Shown in pieces: positions 1 through 6,576 of a stretch of DNA of 64,000 bases (its first letter is position 1; each line of letters begins with the position of its first letter). The position numbers and the translations under genes were made by a program. The stretch is from Shimia sp047124445 (GTDB taxonomy: Bacteria > Pseudomonadota > Alphaproteobacteria > Rhodobacterales > Rhodobacteraceae): positions 1,736,001 to 1,800,000 of the forward strand of contig NZ_CP138921.1 of the NCBI RefSeq assembly GCF_047124445.1. Direction: 5' to 3'. Below the pieces are notes generated by a model, which saw only the letters and a program-made list of their open reading frames with translations, did no database searches and was not told the origin of the DNA.

Positions 1-529
1 TCCCGCCCAGCTCGGCCAGACGGTTGAACGAGGCAAACAGCTCATCGTCATTGACCATCAACGCGCCCTTGTAGGCGAGGAAGTGCTTAAACGTGTTGAT
101 CCCGCGCTGCTCGATCACGGTTTTCATATCGTTGAAAACCTGCTCGCCCCACCAGGTCACCGCCATGTGGAAGGAGTAGTCACAGTTTGCGCGGGTCGAT
201 TTATTGTCCCACCGCTTGATCGCATCCAGCAGGCTCTCACCCTGGTTGGGCAGACAGAAATCCACCACCATCGTGGTGCCGCCCGCCAGCCCGGCGCGCG
301 TGCCGCTCTCAAAATCATCGCTGGAATAGGTGCCCATAAACGGCATTTCGAGGTGCACATGCGGGTCAATCCCGCCAGGCATCACGTAACAGCCGGTCGC
401 GTCCAGCGTCTCGTCACCCTTGAGGCCTTTGCCAATCTCAATGATCTGACCGTTCTCAATCAGCACATCCGCCTCATAAGACAGATCTGCGGTCACAACG
501 GTGCCGTTCTTAATGACTTTTGTCGCCAT
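1..529 (-). CDS. hydA: Dihydropyrimidinase (D-hydantoinase family), N-terminal part, cut by window edge
   Basis: The first 176 residues of a dihydropyrimidinase are visible; this cytosolic amidohydrolase opens 5,6-dihydrouracil or dihydrothymine to the N-carbamoyl-beta-amino acid. The metal-binding HVH pair (His57, His59) and the AYKG motif, whose Lys154 should be the carboxylated bridging lysine, are both present. The ATG at 529 fits the first beta strand of the family (MATKVIKNG) and has GGGAG seven bases upstream. The 3' end is outside the window. It follows amaB and a GIY-YIG gene on the same strand and would supply the second step of the reductive pathway encoded with preT, preA and amaB. 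The family is certain; the substrate is inferred from the neighbours, because hydantoinases of other specificity look alike. Confidence 0.95.
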   Translation of the reverse strand, partial: MATKVIKNGTVVTADLSYEADVLIENGQIIEIGKGLKGDETLDATGCYVMPGGIDPHVHLEMPFMGTYSSDDFESGTRAGLAGGTTMVVDFCLPNQGESLLDAIKRWDNKSTRANCDYSFHMAVTWWGEQVFNDMKTVIEQRGINTFKHFLAYKGALMVNDDELFASFNRLAELGG

Positions 530-555
530 ATCTTCGCTCCCTTTTAGTGCGCGCC

Positions 556-576
556 GCCCCGGACTTGATCCGGGGC
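556..576 (+). repeat. REP-like palindrome, single unit (R1)
   Basis: The arms GCCCCGGA and TCCGGGGC enclose the 5-base loop CTTGA. The unit lies between the GIY-YIG gene and hydA. The same unit occurs at 915, 6494 and 20701, and inverted variants at 964 and 6542. Read through as protein it gives the PGLDPG/PDLIRG strings often seen in spurious ORFs of this bacterial group. Confidence 0.85.
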
Positions 577-587
577 CTCGCCCGCAA

Positions 588-872
588 TCACGCCGGAACG
601 AGCGCCGTTATGTCGTGCCAGTTTGGATTGGCATCTGTAATCAGTTTGACTTTCCAGTCCCGCCGCCAACGTTTGATCGCACGCTCGCGCCGCAGAGACG
701 GTTCGAAGGACTCGTGCACTTCGAACCAGACCAGTGTTTTGATGTTGCATTTGTTTGTATGCGTCGACAGCCCCGCCCGATGCGCCTGCACGCGCAACAG
801 AAGATCCGTTGTGCGTCCAACGTAAAGTGCGCCCCCCGGTCTGGAGGCCATAATGTAGACGAAGTGGGACAT
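588..872 (-). CDS. Small GIY-YIG domain nuclease (COG2827 type)
   Basis: This is a stand-alone GIY-YIG endonuclease domain of about 94 residues. The two core strands are seen as FVYIM and YVGRT, about ten residues apart, followed by the helix arginine in LLLRVQAH and the conserved glutamate in the RRERAIKRWRR region; the end has the usual PNWHDI signature. I chose the ATG at 872 because family members begin just before the VYI strand; ATGs at 890 and 893 are possible, and a still longer frame runs into the flanking repeat and is not credible. The function of these single-domain proteins is not established. It interrupts the amaB-hydA operon and is bracketed by REP-like palindromes, which suggests later insertion. 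Confidence 0.85.
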   Translation of the reverse strand: MSHFVYIMASRPGGALYVGRTTDLLLRVQAHRAGLSTHTNKCNIKTLVWFEVHESFEPSLRRERAIKRWRRDWKVKLITDANPNWHDITALVPA

Positions 873-914
873 CCCCAAGCTTCGCGCCATCATGGTTACC
901 AAATCGTAAACCCC

Positions 915-935
915 GCCCCGGACCTGATCCGGGGC
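915..935 (+). repeat. REP-like palindrome (R2), left half of a doublet
   Basis: The arms GCCCCGGA and TCCGGGGC enclose the loop CCTGA. It pairs with the inverted unit at 964-984 across a 28-base spacer to form a REPIN-like doublet upstream of the GIY-YIG gene and downstream of amaB. Confidence 0.85.
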
Positions 936-963
936 CTCGCCCCTCACGTGCCAAACGCGCGGG

Positions 964-984
964 GTCCCGGGTCAAGCCCGGGAC
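964..984 (-). repeat. REP-like palindrome (R3), inverted right half of the doublet
   Basis: The arms GTCCCGGG and CCCGGGAC enclose TCAAG. Read on the minus strand the loop is CTTGA, so this is the same family as R1 and R2 in opposite orientation. It lies 20 bases past the amaB stop codon and could also act as a transcript-stabilising or weak terminating hairpin. Confidence 0.8.
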
Positions 985-1004
985 GGCGGGGGCCAAGTGC
1001 ACCC

Positions 1005-2255
1005 TCACTCCACAACTTCCGCCGTCTCGAGCACCGCGTGCAGCATCACATCCGTGCCTGCCGAGGCCCATTCTTTGGAAATCTCTTCCGCCTCATTGTG
1101 GGACAGCCCGTCCACACACGGACACATGATCATCGCGGTCGGCGCCACATCGTTGATCCAGCAAGCGTCATGCCCCGCGCCGGAGACGATATCCATGTGG
1201 CTATAGCCCAGACGTTCCGCCGCCTCGCGCACCGCGCCGACACAGGCTTCGTCAAAGGCGGGTGGATCAAACTGGCCGACAATTTCCCAGTCCAGCCCCA
1301 CTTCGATCTCTTCACAAAGCTGCGGCGCCTTCTCGGCAAACTCCGCCAGCATGGCGTCAATCACCTCTTGCAGGTGGCTGCGGAAATCGATGGTGAACAC
1401 CACCTTCCCCGGAATGATGTTGCGCGAGTTCGGATAGACATCCACATGGCCAATCGCACCCACCGCATTGGGCTGATGCTTCATCGCAATCTCATGCACC
1501 AGCTCCGTGATCCGCGCCAAACCCCGGCCCGCGTTTTTACGCATCGGCATCGGTGTGGAGCCGGTGTGGCTCTCCTTGCCGGTCACCGTACACTCAATCC
1601 AGCGCAGGCCCTGACCGTGGGTCACAACCCCGATGTCCTTGCCTTCCGCTTCCAGAATCGGCCCCTGCTCGATGTGCAACTCAAACATCGCATGCATCTT
1701 GCGCGCACCAACCTCTTCGTCGCCAACCCAGCCGATCCGCTTCAGCTCATCGCCGAACTTCTTGCCCTCCGCATCGACGCGGTCATAGGCCCAGTCCTGC
1801 GTGTGACGGCCTGTGAAAACGCCGGAGGCCAGCATCGCCGGCGCATAACGTGTGCCCTCTTCGTTGGTCCAGTTGGTGACCACAATCGGGTGTTTGGTCT
1901 TGATGCCCAGATCATTCATCGAGCGCACCACTTCCAGCCCGCCAAGCACACCCAGCACACCGTCATATTTGCCGCCGGTCGGCTGTGTGTCCAAATGGCT
2001 GCCCATATAGACCGGCAGCGCCTCTGGGTCTTCGCCCGGACGGGTGGCAAACATATTGCCCATCGTGTCCACGCCCATGGTCATGCCCGCGGCCTCACAC
2101 CACGATTGGAACAGCGCGCGACCTTCCGCATCTTCATCGGTCAATGTCTGGCGGTTGTTACCACCGGCGATACCGGGGCCAATCTTGGCCATCTCCATCA
2201 GGCTGTCCCACAGCCGATCCGCGTTCACCTTAAGGTTCTCACCCGGTGCACCCAT
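1005..2255 (-). CDS. amaB: Zn-dependent N-carbamoyl amino acid / beta-ureidopropionase amidohydrolase (M20 family)
   Basis: This 416-residue enzyme belongs to the hydantoinase/carbamoylase group of M20 metallohydrolases. Metal ligands are visible as GSHLDT (His87) and KYDGVLG (Asp98), with the NEEG pair at 132-133 and the HIEQGP motif further on; the full family length is present. In this setting it most likely hydrolyses N-carbamoyl-beta-alanine or N-carbamoyl-beta-aminoisobutyrate to the beta-amino acid, CO2 and ammonia, the last step after HydA. The ATG at 2255 has GGGAG upstream. It is divergent from two RutR-like regulators, with two RutR-like palindromes between. An allantoate or L-carbamoylase activity cannot be excluded from sequence. 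Confidence 0.9.
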   Translation of the reverse strand: MGAPGENLKVNADRLWDSLMEMAKIGPGIAGGNNRQTLTDEDAEGRALFQSWCEAAGMTMGVDTMGNMFATRPGEDPEALPVYMGSHLDTQPTGGKYDGVLGVLGGLEVVRSMNDLGIKTKHPIVVTNWTNEEGTRYAPAMLASGVFTGRHTQDWAYDRVDAEGKKFGDELKRIGWVGDEEVGARKMHAMFELHIEQGPILEAEGKDIGVVTHGQGLRWIECTVTGKESHTGSTPMPMRKNAGRGLARITELVHEIAMKHQPNAVGAIGHVDVYPNSRNIIPGKVVFTIDFRSHLQEVIDAMLAEFAEKAPQLCEEIEVGLDWEIVGQFDPPAFDEACVGAVREAAERLGYSHMDIVSGAGHDACWINDVAPTAMIMCPCVDGLSHNEAEEISKEWASAGTDVMLHAVLETAEVVE

Positions 2256-2338
2256 AGCATCTACTCCCTATTTTCTGGCCCGGGCTTGCGCCCAATTGGG
2301 CTGCCCTTGCTGGTGGGGCTCTTGATCTCACGGCCTTC

Positions 2339-2354
2339 CTGACCGTATGGTCAA
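2339..2354. promoter_or_regulatory. RutR-like operator, site 1
   Basis: CTGACCGTATGGTCAA matches the RutR palindrome TTGACCAnnTGGTCAA at 12 of the 14 defined positions. It lies between amaB and the divergent tetR pair, 33 bases centre to centre from site 2, which places both sites on about the same helix face. Confidence 0.7.
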
Positions 2355-2371
2355 ATTCAGACGAGCACACC

Positions 2372-2387
2372 CTGACCAACCGGTCAA
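2372..2387. promoter_or_regulatory. RutR-like operator, site 2
   Basis: CTGACCAACCGGTCAA matches the RutR palindrome at 12 of 14 defined positions. It sits 23 bases before the ATG of the first RutR-like gene, so occupancy should repress that gene and probably the amaB operon. Confidence 0.7.
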
Positions 2388-2410
2388 GATTTTTTATCAG
2401 GGCATTTTTG

Positions 2411-3058
2411 ATGGCAGAGACCACAGCGGCATCCCCCAAAGCGACCAGCAAAAAAATGCGCCGCCAAGAGGCAGAGGCGCTCATTTTGTCAGCAGCAGAA
2501 AAAGTCTTCGCTGAGGCAGGCTTTGGCGGCGCTACGATGCAGCTCATTGCCGACGTCGCCGGACTACCCAAGGCGAACCTGCATTATTACTTTCCTACCA
2601 AAGAGTTACTCTATCGGCAGGTGGTGCAGAGAATCTTCCAAATCTGGCTTCAGGCGGCGGATATTTTTGACCAAGCCGAGGGACCTGAAGAAGGCATCGG
2701 CGCCTATATTGACGCCAAAATGGAGATCTCCCGCCGCCATGCGGATGGCTCCAAAGTATGGGCCAGCGAGGTCATGCACGGAGCACCTGTGATTCAGGAT
2801 TATCTGGAGACCACTCTCACCGATTGGACCAATGGCCGAATCGAGGTGATCGAACGCTGGATCGCCGAGGGGCGGATGGCGCCAATTGATCCGCGCCATC
2901 TCCTCTACATGCTCTGGGCCACCACCCAGCACTATGCCGACTTCGGCCACCAGATCGAGACGCTCAACGGCGGCGCGCCGCTGGATGATGTGCAGTGGGA
3001 AGCGGCCAAAACCAATATCAAAACCATCATCCTGCGCGGGATTGGTGCCGTTGAGTAA
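2411..3058 (+). CDS. TetR-family regulator, RutR-like (first of two)
   Basis: This 215-residue regulator has an N-terminal TetR helix-turn-helix (residues about 15-65, recognition part ending in HYYFPTKELLY) and a C-terminal ligand domain of the YcdC/RutR type, seen in RHLLYMLWATTQHYADF. RutR of E. coli binds uracil or thymine and represses pyrimidine catabolism. The ATG at 2411 was preferred over the in-frame TTG just before it. It is divergent from amaB, carries two RutR-like palindromes in its upstream region and is followed 81 bases later by a paralogue. Direct autoregulation and control of the pyrimidine genes are inferred from position and operator match. Confidence 0.9.
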   Translation: MAETTAASPKATSKKMRRQEAEALILSAAEKVFAEAGFGGATMQLIADVAGLPKANLHYYFPTKELLYRQVVQRIFQIWLQAADIFDQAEGPEEGIGAYIDAKMEISRRHADGSKVWASEVMHGAPVIQDYLETTLTDWTNGRIEVIERWIAEGRMAPIDPRHLLYMLWATTQHYADFGHQIETLNGGAPLDDVQWEAAKTNIKTIILRGIGAVE

Positions 3059-3139
3059 GGCTTTCCTATCCTAAATCCCTGTAGACCCACGCCTTTGGCT
3101 GCATTAGCCTAAAAGGCAAAGAAATACGGAACGTTACCT

Positions 3140-3757
3140 ATGGCCGAGGCATCGACGCGCAAACCCAGCCGCATTCAGCAGCGCAACCGCAAGCGCATTC
3201 TGGACGCCGCTCTCGAAGTGTTTTCCCGCCACGGCTATCGCGGCGCCACGCTGGATCTGATCGCCGAAGAGGCTGGCCTCTCCAAGCCCAACATCCTCTA
3301 TTATTTTGGCGGCAAAGAAGACATCCATGTCACCCTGCTCAACCAACTGATGGAAACCTGGCTCGACCCGCTGGACCACATGGACCCGGACGGCGAACCG
3401 CTTGAAGAAATCCTCGGCTACGTGCACCGCAAGCTGGAAATGAGCCGCGAATTCCCGCGCGAAAGCCGCCTCTTTGCCAATGAAATCCTGCAAGGTGCGC
3501 CGCGTATGGAGCCGCACCTGGAAAGCGACCTGAAGCCGCTGGTCGACAAAAAGACCGCGCTCATTCGCACATGGATCGCCCAGGGCAAACTGGCCGATGT
3601 GGACCCACGTCACTTGATGTTCTCGATCTGGGCCACCACCCAGCACTACGCCGATTTTGACGCGCAAGTGCAGGTGCTCAGCGACCGCGACACCGACGTG
3701 CTTGACGGCGCCGACACTTTTCTTGATCAGATGTATCGCAAACTGCTGACGCCTTAA
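3140..3757 (+). CDS. rutR: TetR-family regulator, RutR-like (second of two)
   Basis: This 205-residue paralogue of the upstream regulator is closer to E. coli RutR in overall pattern: SKPNILYYFGGKE in the DNA-binding helix region, then SREFPRESRLFANEILQGAP and RHLMFSIWATTQHYADF in the C-terminal ligand domain. The ATG at 3140 follows GGAACG. The stop codon overlaps the stop codon of the convergent HxlR gene in the shared bases TTAA. Of the pair this is the better candidate for the uracil-responsive RutR, but the ligand of either protein is unproven. Confidence 0.88.
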   Translation: MAEASTRKPSRIQQRNRKRILDAALEVFSRHGYRGATLDLIAEEAGLSKPNILYYFGGKEDIHVTLLNQLMETWLDPLDHMDPDGEPLEEILGYVHRKLEMSREFPRESRLFANEILQGAPRMEPHLESDLKPLVDKKTALIRTWIAQGKLADVDPRHLMFSIWATTQHYADFDAQVQVLSDRDTDVLDGADTFLDQMYRKLLTP

Positions 3758-4404
3758 TCTGCGCCGTGCAGGACGGCCATCACGGCCCCCATCATCTGGG
3801 CAAACGCGCCGTCTGCTCCAGCCGTGAGAACCTGTATTTCCGCCCGTGCGCCAATGAAGGTCTCCATCGGCAGGTCACCCTCTGACACGGCCAGCAAATC
3901 CTCATACCCGGTGGTCAAAACCACATCCGGCGCCTCGTGAACACCGTAGCTGGCACGCACCGCCCCATCCGCCACATCCAGCTGCATCATCTCACCGTCC
4001 ACAACCAGCCCTACGCGCAGCGCCATATCACCAAGCTCTGCCCGCCGCGCTGCCGCCAGCAACGTGGTCACAACCGTGCGCAAGTTGCCCGGCTTGACCA
4101 CCGCCCCCTCCGGTTCAAACGCCGCGCCAAACACCGCCAGTTCAAACAAAACATCCAGCGTTCGCGCGCCCAAAGGCGTCAACGCATAGCTCTCTTCCTT
4201 TGAAACCAAACCATCCGCCACCAGCTTATTGAGTCGGTCGGTCAACAGGTTCGCCGCGATCCCCGGCAAGCCTTTCTGTAGCTCACCAAACCGCATCGAT
4301 CCCGCGTGCAAATCCCGCAGGATCAACAACGTCCACCGATCCCCGATCCGGTCCAAAGCCCGCGCTATGGGACAAAGCAATTTATACGACCGCGCCTTTG
4401 CCAT
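3754..4404 (-). CDS. HxlR-family winged-helix regulator with SCP2-like C-terminal domain
   Basis: This 216-residue protein has an HxlR winged helix at residues about 7-95 (CPIARALDRIGDRWTLLILR, then RFGELQKGLPGIAANLLTDR) and a C-terminal part of about 110 residues that resembles the SCP2 sterol-carrier fold fused to some HxlR proteins. The ATG at 4404 is supported by GAGG five bases upstream; a GTG at 4416 has no ribosome site. It is divergent from the carbonic anhydrase gene and its 3' end overlaps the stop codon of the RutR-like gene. A direct repeat in the shared promoter region is a plausible operator. The effector is unknown. Confidence 0.85.
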   Translation of the reverse strand: MAKARSYKLLCPIARALDRIGDRWTLLILRDLHAGSMRFGELQKGLPGIAANLLTDRLNKLVADGLVSKEESYALTPLGARTLDVLFELAVFGAAFEPEGAVVKPGNLRTVVTTLLAAARRAELGDMALRVGLVVDGEMMQLDVADGAVRASYGVHEAPDVVLTTGYEDLLAVSEGDLPMETFIGARAEIQVLTAGADGAFAQMMGAVMAVLHGAD

Positions 4405-4417
4405 CTCCGACCTCACG

Positions 4418-4452
4418 AAAGCGTTACTTTATTTTTTAAAGCGTTAACTTTA
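4418..4452. promoter_or_regulatory. Direct repeat AAAGCGTTA-CTTTA, candidate HxlR operator
   Basis: AAAGCGTTACTTTA at 4418 recurs as AAAGCGTTAACTTTA at 4438, a 20-base period or two helical turns, inside an AT-rich stretch between the divergent HxlR and carbonic anhydrase genes. HxlR proteins bind as dimers, so two phased sites would fit autoregulation and control of the divergent gene. Confidence 0.5.
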
Positions 4453-4528
4453 AATTTTAAAGCACACTACCACATCCTTCTCATCGGTCCAAGACCAACC
4501 GATGACCTATTGAAAACAAGGAGCAATT

Positions 4529-5056
4529 ATGTCCAACACATCCACCCTTCTCGACCGCAACCAAACCTTCGCAGCCAATTTTGCCGAGGCAGATCTCTCC
4601 GTCTTCCCCAAACTCAACACCATGATCATCGCCTGTATCGACGCCCGCGTAGACCCGGCCCATATCTTCAATCTGGACCTCGGCGAAGCGGTTGTCGTGC
4701 GCAACACCGGCGGTCGCGTCACCCCGGCTGTGATAGCTGAAATCGCTGCGCTTTCGGTGATGATCAACCAAATCAACGGCGGACAAGACACCCCGTTTGA
4801 ACTCATCCTGATGCAGCACACCCACTGCGGCTCCGAACGGCTCACCGACCCAAATCTGGCGGCCGCGATCAAATCCAAAACCGGCGTCGATGTGGCCCCA
4901 CTGGCCATCCACGACCATGAGGATAGTTTGCGCGAAGACCTCGAGACGCTGCGCACCTCCCCCGCCGTGCCGGACTATTTGACCGTGTCCACCATGATTT
5001 ACGATGTAAAAACCGGCCTCGTCTCGACACTCACCCCGCCGGCGCAACTCAACTAA
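4529..5056 (+). CDS. Beta-class carbonic anhydrase
   Basis: This 175-residue protein carries the beta-carbonic anhydrase zinc and catalytic pattern: CIDARVDP (Cys, Asp, Arg dyad), RNTGGRV, then MQHTHCGSER with the His and second Cys ligands. It interconverts CO2 and bicarbonate in the cytosol. It is shorter than classical beta enzymes and belongs to the compact bacterial group. The ATG at 4529 has AAGGAG at good distance. It is divergent from the HxlR regulator and convergent with preA. Placement inside a locus whose last enzyme releases CO2 suggests it handles that CO2, but this is inference. Confidence 0.9.
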   Translation: MSNTSTLLDRNQTFAANFAEADLSVFPKLNTMIIACIDARVDPAHIFNLDLGEAVVVRNTGGRVTPAVIAEIAALSVMINQINGGQDTPFELILMQHTHCGSERLTDPNLAAAIKSKTGVDVAPLAIHDHEDSLREDLETLRTSPAVPDYLTVSTMIYDVKTGLVSTLTPPAQLN

Positions 5057-5068
5057 CTGTCGCACAAA

Positions 5069-5100
5069 CAAAAAACCGTCGCGGGGGACACCGCGACGGT
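5069..5100 (-). terminator. Rho-independent terminator of preT-preA
   Basis: A 10-base-pair stem, ACCGTCGCGG (5075-5084) with CCGCGACGGT (5091-5100), is followed on the minus strand by a run of T residues. It lies 57 bases beyond the preA stop codon and also separates the convergent carbonic anhydrase gene. Confidence 0.85.
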
Positions 5101-5156
5101 CAGTTTCAGGAAGGGAAGATCCCTGAAAAGCGGGCCAAAACGGCCCTGTGTGAAGC

Positions 5157-6461
5157 TTACTCAGCTGCCGTGGACATCGGGTTGTTTGGATGCGCGGTCC
5201 AGTTGCCGTAATCGGCCTCCACTGGTGTGTTTGTGCGCTCATCCATCTCACCCGGCTCCAGCGTGCGCATGGTGATACAGTTCTCCACCGGACACACGTT
5301 GACGCAGAGGTTACAGGCCACGCATTCATCGTCTTTCACGGTGAACACACGGTCCTCAGACATCTCAATCGCCTGGTGAGAGGTATCCTCACACGCCGCA
5401 TAGCAGCGGCCACAGCTGATGCAATCATCCTGATTGATCACCGCTTTGGTGACGTGGTTCAGGTTCAGATACTGCCAGTCGGTGACATTTGGCGTCGCCA
5501 TGCCGACAAAATCAGCCGTAGAGGTGTAGCCCTTCTCGTCCATCCATTGGGACAGTCCAGAGATCATCTCCTGCACAATCTTGAAGCCATAGGTCATCGC
5601 CGCCGTACAAACCTGCACGTTGCCAGCGCCCAGCGCCATGAACTCCGCCGCATCCCGCCAGGTGGTCACACCACCGATGCCGGAAATCGGCAACTTCGCC
5701 GTCTCAGGGTTGCGCGCAATCTCCGCGACCATGTTGAGCGCAATCGGCTTCACCGCCGGGCCGCAGTAGCCGCCGTGGGTGCCTTTGCCGTCAATCATCG
5801 GCTCCGGGCTCATCGCATCTAGGTTCACCGAGGTGATCGAGTTGATCGTGTTGATCAGGCTCACCGCATCCGCCCCACCACGCAGCGCCGCTTCCGCTGG
5901 ATGCAGGATGTTGGTGATGTTTGGCGTCAGCTTCACAATCACCGGCAGGTCAGTGGCTTCTTTACACCAGCGCGCGACCATTTCGATGTAGTCCGGCACC
6001 TGCCCCACAGCGGAGCCCATGCCACGCTCGGCCATGCCATGCGGGCACCCAAAGTTCAGCTCAAACCCGTCACAGCCGGTCTCTGCGATCATCGGAAGGA
6101 TGCGTTTCCACTCTTCCTCTTCGCAGGGCACCATGACCGAGGCGATCAGCGCATGATCCGGGTAATCCCGTTTCACGCGGGTCATTTCCTCAAGATTCAC
6201 CTCAAGCGGACGGTCGGTGATCAGCTCGATGTTGTTCAAACCAAGCAACCGACGATCTGCGCCGTGGATCGCGCCGTAGCGCGGTCCGTTCACGTTCACA
6301 ACGGGCGGACCTTCCGCGCCCAGGGTTTTCCACACAACACCGCCCCAGCCCGCTTCAAAGGCGCGGCGCACGTTATATTCCTTATCCGTTGGCGGCGCCG
6401 AGGCGAGCCAGAACGGGTTTGGGGATTTGATCCCTACAAAATCACTTTCGAGATTGGCCAT
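5157..6461 (-). CDS. preA: NAD-dependent dihydropyrimidine dehydrogenase subunit PreA
   Basis: This 434-residue protein reduces uracil or thymine to the 5,6-dihydro form together with PreT. An FMN-binding dihydroorotate-dehydrogenase-like barrel occupies residues 1 to about 320 (GFELNFGCPHG, VIVKLTPN, ISGIGGVTTW), followed by a ferredoxin-like tail with two [4Fe-4S] motifs, CISCGRCYAAC and CVACNLCVNVCP. The ATG at 6461 has AGGAG upstream and the family start MANLESDF; a longer frame running into the palindromic repeats is an artefact. It is downstream of preT in the same orientation, separated by a REPIN-like doublet, and ends at a strong terminator. Homology is clear over the full length. 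Confidence 0.96.
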   Translation of the reverse strand: MANLESDFVGIKSPNPFWLASAPPTDKEYNVRRAFEAGWGGVVWKTLGAEGPPVVNVNGPRYGAIHGADRRLLGLNNIELITDRPLEVNLEEMTRVKRDYPDHALIASVMVPCEEEEWKRILPMIAETGCDGFELNFGCPHGMAERGMGSAVGQVPDYIEMVARWCKEATDLPVIVKLTPNITNILHPAEAALRGGADAVSLINTINSITSVNLDAMSPEPMIDGKGTHGGYCGPAVKPIALNMVAEIARNPETAKLPISGIGGVTTWRDAAEFMALGAGNVQVCTAAMTYGFKIVQEMISGLSQWMDEKGYTSTADFVGMATPNVTDWQYLNLNHVTKAVINQDDCISCGRCYAACEDTSHQAIEMSEDRVFTVKDDECVACNLCVNVCPVENCITMRTLEPGEMDERTNTPVEADYGNWTAHPNNPMSTAAE

Positions 6462-6493
6462 ATGCTTATCTCCTTTTTGGCTGGTCCCGCCGC

Positions 6494-6514
6494 GCCCCGG
6501 ACCTGATCCGGGGC
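6494..6514 (+). repeat. REP-like palindrome (R4), half of preT-preA doublet
   Basis: The arms GCCCCGGA and TCCGGGGC enclose CCTGA, identical to R2 and R6. With the inverted unit at 6542 it forms a doublet with a 27-base spacer in the preT-preA intergenic stretch. Confidence 0.85.
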
Positions 6515-6541
6515 CTCTGGCCATCGCGCACCCGGCACGAG

Positions 6542-6562
6542 GTCCCGGGTCTAGCCCGGGAC
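6542..6562 (-). repeat. REP-like palindrome (R5), inverted half of preT-preA doublet
   Basis: The arms GTCCCGGG and CCCGGGAC enclose TCTAG, a near copy of R3. The doublet starts 14 bases after the preT stop codon and ends 33 bases before the preA start, so it may uncouple expression or protect the upstream mRNA. Confidence 0.8.
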
Positions 6563-6576
6563 GGGACCCTATGTTG

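Noticed and set aside
501..2342. Plus-strand open frame of 613 codons opposite amaB and the GIY-YIG gene
   Set aside because: It is an antisense shadow in a GC-rich region and reads through the palindromic repeats; the minus-strand frames have full family motifs.
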